DNA of 9,373 nt from Bacteroidota bacterium (lineage in GTDB: Bacteria; Bacteroidota; Bacteroidia; Flavobacteriales; Weeksellaceae). The notes below the pieces were generated by a model. That model worked only from the letters and a program-made list of their open reading frames with translations. It ran no database searches and was not told where the DNA came from. Positions within the stretch are counted from its first letter, which is position 1, and the number at the start of each line of letters is the position of its first letter. The position numbers were made by a program, and so were the translations under genes. Location of the stretch: positions 1 through 9,373 of the forward strand of contig JAFAAJ010000026.1 in assembly GCA_023426625.1 (NCBI GenBank). Direction: 5' to 3'. Below, one piece after another: positions 6,940 to 9,373 of this stretch.

Positions 6940-7638
6940 ATGACAGCGGAAGAATTACAGTCAGGACAGATATTTTTATTAGATAAGCCTTTGGATTGGA
7001 CTTCTTTTCAGGCGGTCAATAAAATGAAATATAAGCTTAAAAGAGAATTTAAGCTCCCAAAAAAGTTTAAAATAGGACATGCCGGAACTTTAGATCCGAG
7101 AGCAACCGGACTTCTTATTGTATGTTGTGGGAAATTTACAAAAAAGATTCCTGAGATTCAGGATGCTCCCAAAGAATACTGGACGGAAATTAAAATAGGT
7201 GTTCAGACAGAAAGCTACGACACGGAGAAACCTGAAATTTTGCATCAGGATATTTCTCATATTTCTGAAGATTTCATCAAAGAAACTTTAAAGAAATTCG
7301 TGGGCGAAATAGAGCAGAAACCACCTGTTTTTTCAGCAATAAAAATTGACGGTGAAAGAGCCTATAATCTGGCAAGAGCAGGAGAGGAAATAGAAATGAA
7401 ATCAAGGAAAACAACCATCTTTTACATTGAAGATGTTAAAATTGATCTTCCTCACGTAAGCTTTATGGTGGGCTGTTCAAAAGGGACATATATCCGTAGT
7501 CTGGCTCATGATATAGGGCAGGAATTGGGAGTAGGCGCTTATCTTACGCAATTAAGAAGAACTAAGATCGGAGACTACAAAATTGAAGATGCCACATCAG
7601 ATTTTTTAGAAAATGAGTTTAGATTTGAAGGTATGTAA
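6940..7638 (+). CDS. truB: tRNA pseudouridine(55) synthase TruB
   Basis: TruB converts uridine 55 in the T-loop of most tRNAs to pseudouridine and acts as a tRNA folding chaperone in the cytoplasm. The 232-residue product carries LLDKPLDWTSF (13-23), the catalytic motif GHAGTLDPRATGLL (46-59) with nucleophile D52, the KPPVFSAIKIDGERAY segment (127-142) and SKGTYIRSLAHDIG (180-193). It ends shortly after LRRTKIGDY, so it is a short form lacking the extended C-terminal PUA-like domain of the E. coli enzyme, as is usual in Bacteroidota. The ATG lies two bases after an AGGA, too close for a standard ribosome site, but the protein N-terminus fits the family. Only 36 nt separate it from uppP and 10 nt from the next gene, so it is probably in one transcript with both. 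Confidence 0.96.
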   Translation: MTAEELQSGQIFLLDKPLDWTSFQAVNKMKYKLKREFKLPKKFKIGHAGTLDPRATGLLIVCCGKFTKKIPEIQDAPKEYWTEIKIGVQTESYDTEKPEILHQDISHISEDFIKETLKKFVGEIEQKPPVFSAIKIDGERAYNLARAGEEIEMKSRKTTIFYIEDVKIDLPHVSFMVGCSKGTYIRSLAHDIGQELGVGAYLTQLRRTKIGDYKIEDATSDFLENEFRFEGM

Positions 7639-7648
7639 AATGTAAACT

Positions 7649-8374
7649 ATGCAGGAAAAAACACGTATTAACAAATATCTTTCAGAAGTCGGATACTGCT
7701 CCAGAAGAGCAGCCGATAAACTATTGGAAGAAGGCAGGATAAAAGTAAACGGAAAAGTGCCGGAACTAGGAACGAAAATTTCCGATGAAGATATAGTGGA
7801 AGTAGATGGGAAACCGATCCGTGAACCACAGGAAAAACCTGTATATATTGCTTTCAATAAACCGGTAGGGATCGTTTGTACTACAGATACAAAACGAGAA
7901 AAAAACAATATAGTAGATTATCTCAACCATCCGAAAAGGATCTTCCCGATCGGTAGACTGGATAAACCCAGTGAAGGATTGATCCTTCTTACAAGTGATG
8001 GTGATATCGTTAATAAGATTCTTAGAGCCAGAAATAATCACGAAAAAGAATATCTGGTAAGAGTAGACAAACCCATCACTCCGAAATTTCTGGAGAAAAT
8101 GCGTAATGGAGTTCCTATTTTGGACACCGTCACAAGAAAATGTGAAGTGGAAAAAATTGATGAAATGAATTTCAGGATCATTCTTACGCAAGGCCTGAAC
8201 AGGCAGATCCGAAGAATGTGTGAATTCCTTGGCTACGAAGTGAAAAAGCTGAAGAGAATTCGTATCATGAATATAAAATTGGATCTTCCCATCGGAAAAT
8301 GGAGAGATTTGACGGATGAAGAACTTTCTACATTGAATAAGCTTCTTGAAGATTCAAGTAAAACGGTGGACTAG
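7649..8374 (+). CDS. rluF: 23S rRNA pseudouridine synthase, RluF type (RsuA/RluB/RluF family)
   Basis: This enzyme family makes single pseudouridines in rRNA; E. coli RluF acts on U2604 of 23S rRNA near the peptidyl-transferase region. The 241-residue protein has an N-terminal S4 RNA-binding domain (about 5-55: RINKYLSEVGYCSRRAADKL, then IKVNGK), a linker, and the catalytic domain: FNKPVGIVCTT (69-79), FPIGRLDKPSEGLILLT (99-115) with nucleophile D105, NHEKEYLVRVDKPI (130-143), GVPILDTVTRKC (154-165) and QGLNRQIRRMCEFLGYEVKK (181-200). The NIVDYLNHPKRIFPIGRLD stretch and GVPILDTVT are close to my recollection of E. coli RluF rather than RsuA or RluB, so RluF is the best call, although the long basic C-terminal tail of the E. 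coli protein is missing. It follows truB by 10 nt, giving a two-gene RNA-modification pair at the end of the cluster. Confidence 0.88.
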   Translation: MQEKTRINKYLSEVGYCSRRAADKLLEEGRIKVNGKVPELGTKISDEDIVEVDGKPIREPQEKPVYIAFNKPVGIVCTTDTKREKNNIVDYLNHPKRIFPIGRLDKPSEGLILLTSDGDIVNKILRARNNHEKEYLVRVDKPITPKFLEKMRNGVPILDTVTRKCEVEKIDEMNFRIILTQGLNRQIRRMCEFLGYEVKKLKRIRIMNIKLDLPIGKWRDLTDEELSTLNKLLEDSSKTVD

Positions 8375-8526
8375 TTAAAAGTTATGAATTAGAAGTTATG
8401 AGTCAAACCTTTTAACTCTACTAATTCTTGATGAATATAAAGTCAATATTAATAATGATTACAGTAAGTAAATTACCCTCTTGTAATTTATAACTCATCA
8501 CTTTTAATTTATAATTCACTCATCAC
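8375..8526. repeat. AT-rich spacer with inverted and direct short repeats between convergent genes
   Basis: These 152 nt separate the rluF stop from the end of the minus-strand HHH gene and hold no convincing reading frame. The left end (8375-8394, beginning TTAAAAGTTATGAATTA) is an imperfect inverted copy of 8488-8507 (reverse strand TTAAAAGTGATGAGTTA). ACTCATCACT occurs twice (8493-8502 and 8518-8527), and AGTTATGA occurs twice on the left. A small hairpin (GAGT/ACTC ends, 8400-8418) may act as a weak terminator for rluF. No strong GC-rich terminator is present for either gene. Confidence 0.55.
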
Positions 8527-9373
8527 TCATTTTAAATAAAGCCTCATTCTCGCTTCATATTCCGGTTTTAGTTTTAAGAGTTTCCATATTTTCTTTTCAT
8601 CAGGATAACTTATGCGGTAAAAGATGATCTTGTCCGCAGAATATTTGAAGTACGGATGGCTTTTCAGCCATTCTTCCGGGGCATCCAATAAGGTGTACTT
8701 TGGGACATCGGAAGCATTCAACGGGCAAATATCCGTTAATTTCTGAGCCAGTTCTTTGTCGACATTATAAGTTTCCAGTATTTGCTGTTTATTGACAAAG
8801 CCACCCAGTTTTTTCCTGAAACCGATCAGAGATCCTGCACTTCTCTCATCAAATCCAAACTCCAAAAGCTGTTTAAAAGTAATAAGATTCAGGTCGGTTT
8901 TTGAAAAGTCTGTTTTCTCCTGACTGATTTTTAAATTGGACGGATTTATTCTGATGTAAGGCTTCATTTCCTCAAATTTCTCCGCAGATATAACAAAACA
9001 TTTTTGAATATCCTCTAAACTCTTAAAACTTCCCTTTAAATTCCTTTCGCGATATCTCACGATTACTTTAGCCTGATTTTCCGTGAAACCTAAAGATTTC
9101 CAGCCTTCAATATCTAAAATATTAGGGTCGAAATGAGACTGGATTACGGATTTTACAACATGTTTTACCGAATTTTTCTCATGAATAGCTGCTTTTTCAG
9201 GAAGAAGCAGATAAGGTTTCAGACGTTGATAATTTTCATCATTGATGATAAAGCACTCCCTGAATTTTTCCTTGCTGATAAAACTTCCGCCTAAACATTG
9301 TTTATATTTTATGATCGCTTCTGCCTGCTTTTCACTGAAACCCATTTTCACCCATTCCTGAGCAGTAAGATGA
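8527..9373 (-). CDS. Helix-hairpin-helix (ComEA-like) repeat protein, partial at right edge
   Basis: The minus-strand frame is open to the window end, so the N-terminus is missing; 281 C-terminal residues are visible. The protein is made of repeated units of about 50-60 residues: roughly 2-57 (LTAQEWVKMGFSEKQAEAII, then GGSFISKEKF), 86-141 (IEGWKSLGFTENQAKVIVRY), 161-216 (TFKQLLEFGFDERSAGSLIG) and a degenerate one at 230-281 (EEWLKSHPYFKYSADKIIFY). Each has the pattern W/L-x-x-x-G-F-[ST/D]-E-x-[QS]-A-x-x-I-x-x-[YF]-[KR] followed by GGSF/GSF/GGF, characteristic of ComEA-type helix-hairpin-helix domains, which usually bind DNA backbone non-specifically. In Bacteroidota such proteins are annotated only as helix-hairpin-helix proteins; a role in DNA uptake or repair is possible but unproven. 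An in-frame GTG at 9351 is not the start, because the HLTAQEW sequence before it completes the first repeat. It is convergent with rluF. Confidence 0.8.
   Translation of the reverse strand, partial: HLTAQEWVKMGFSEKQAEAIIKYKQCLGGSFISKEKFRECFIINDENYQRLKPYLLLPEKAAIHEKNSVKHVVKSVIQSHFDPNILDIEGWKSLGFTENQAKVIVRYRERNLKGSFKSLEDIQKCFVISAEKFEEMKPYIRINPSNLKISQEKTDFSKTDLNLITFKQLLEFGFDERSAGSLIGFRKKLGGFVNKQQILETYNVDKELAQKLTDICPLNASDVPKYTLLDAPEEWLKSHPYFKYSADKIIFYRISYPDEKKIWKLLKLKPEYEARMRLYLK

Noticed and set aside
7606..7908. Minus-strand open frame of 100 codons across the truB-rluF junction
   Set aside because: It overlaps two confident genes, has no recognisable domain and no promoter-like context.
7766..8191. 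Minus-strand open frame of 141 codons opposite the rluF gene
   Set aside because: The plus strand encodes a clear pseudouridine synthase here; the antisense product is low-complexity and Phe/Ile-rich, as expected from reversed A-rich coding DNA.
9349..9351. GTG as the start of the HHH gene
   Set aside because: The codons upstream (HLTAQEW) complete the first HHH unit by comparison with the second unit, so the true start is beyond the window.

Overview
The window looks like chromosomal DNA from a flavobacterium (Bacteroidota), most likely Chryseobacterium or a close relative. I infer this from three things: two secreted proteins ending in the type B sorting domain of the type IX secretion system (T9SS), the AT-rich intergenic sequence with Bacteroidota-type TAnnTTTG promoter-like motifs, and the gene set ftsX / DUF3098 / uppP / truB. 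No sequence search was run; family assignments rest on recognised motifs.

Layout. (1) Positions 1-3787, plus strand: two tandem paralogous genes for large, secreted, Ig-like-repeat proteins of the T9SS. The first is cut by the left edge. The second is complete and carries a signal peptide and a choice-of-anchor-L domain. A simple intrinsic terminator (1320-1351) separates them. (2) Positions 3809-3918: a 110-nt near-palindromic element with 21-bp perfect arms, lying between converging genes. It is either a bidirectional terminator or a small non-coding mobile element. (3) Positions 3932-4705, minus strand: rsmA/ksgA, the 16S rRNA dimethyltransferase, which apparently starts at TTG. (4) Positions 4797-8374, plus strand: ftsX, a DUF3098 membrane protein, uppP, truB and an rluF-type pseudouridine synthase. 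ftsX and the DUF3098 gene are 3 nt apart and truB and rluF 10 nt apart; a weak terminator-like hairpin sits before uppP. (5) Positions 8375-8526: an AT-rich repeat-containing spacer between convergent genes. (6) Positions 8527-9373, minus strand: the C-terminal part of a protein built of repeated helix-hairpin-helix (ComEA-like) units, running off the right edge.

How the genes work together. The core block combines envelope growth (FtsX in septal peptidoglycan hydrolase control, UppP in lipid-carrier recycling) with RNA modification (RsmA on 16S rRNA, TruB on tRNA U55, the RluF homologue on 23S rRNA). The left block supplies cell-surface or secreted proteins, probably adhesive or matrix-forming. 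I found no CRISPR array, tRNA, rRNA, intact transposase, phage gene or defence system. I do not see a clearly new biological system here. The most interesting non-coding structure is the 110-nt palindromic element.
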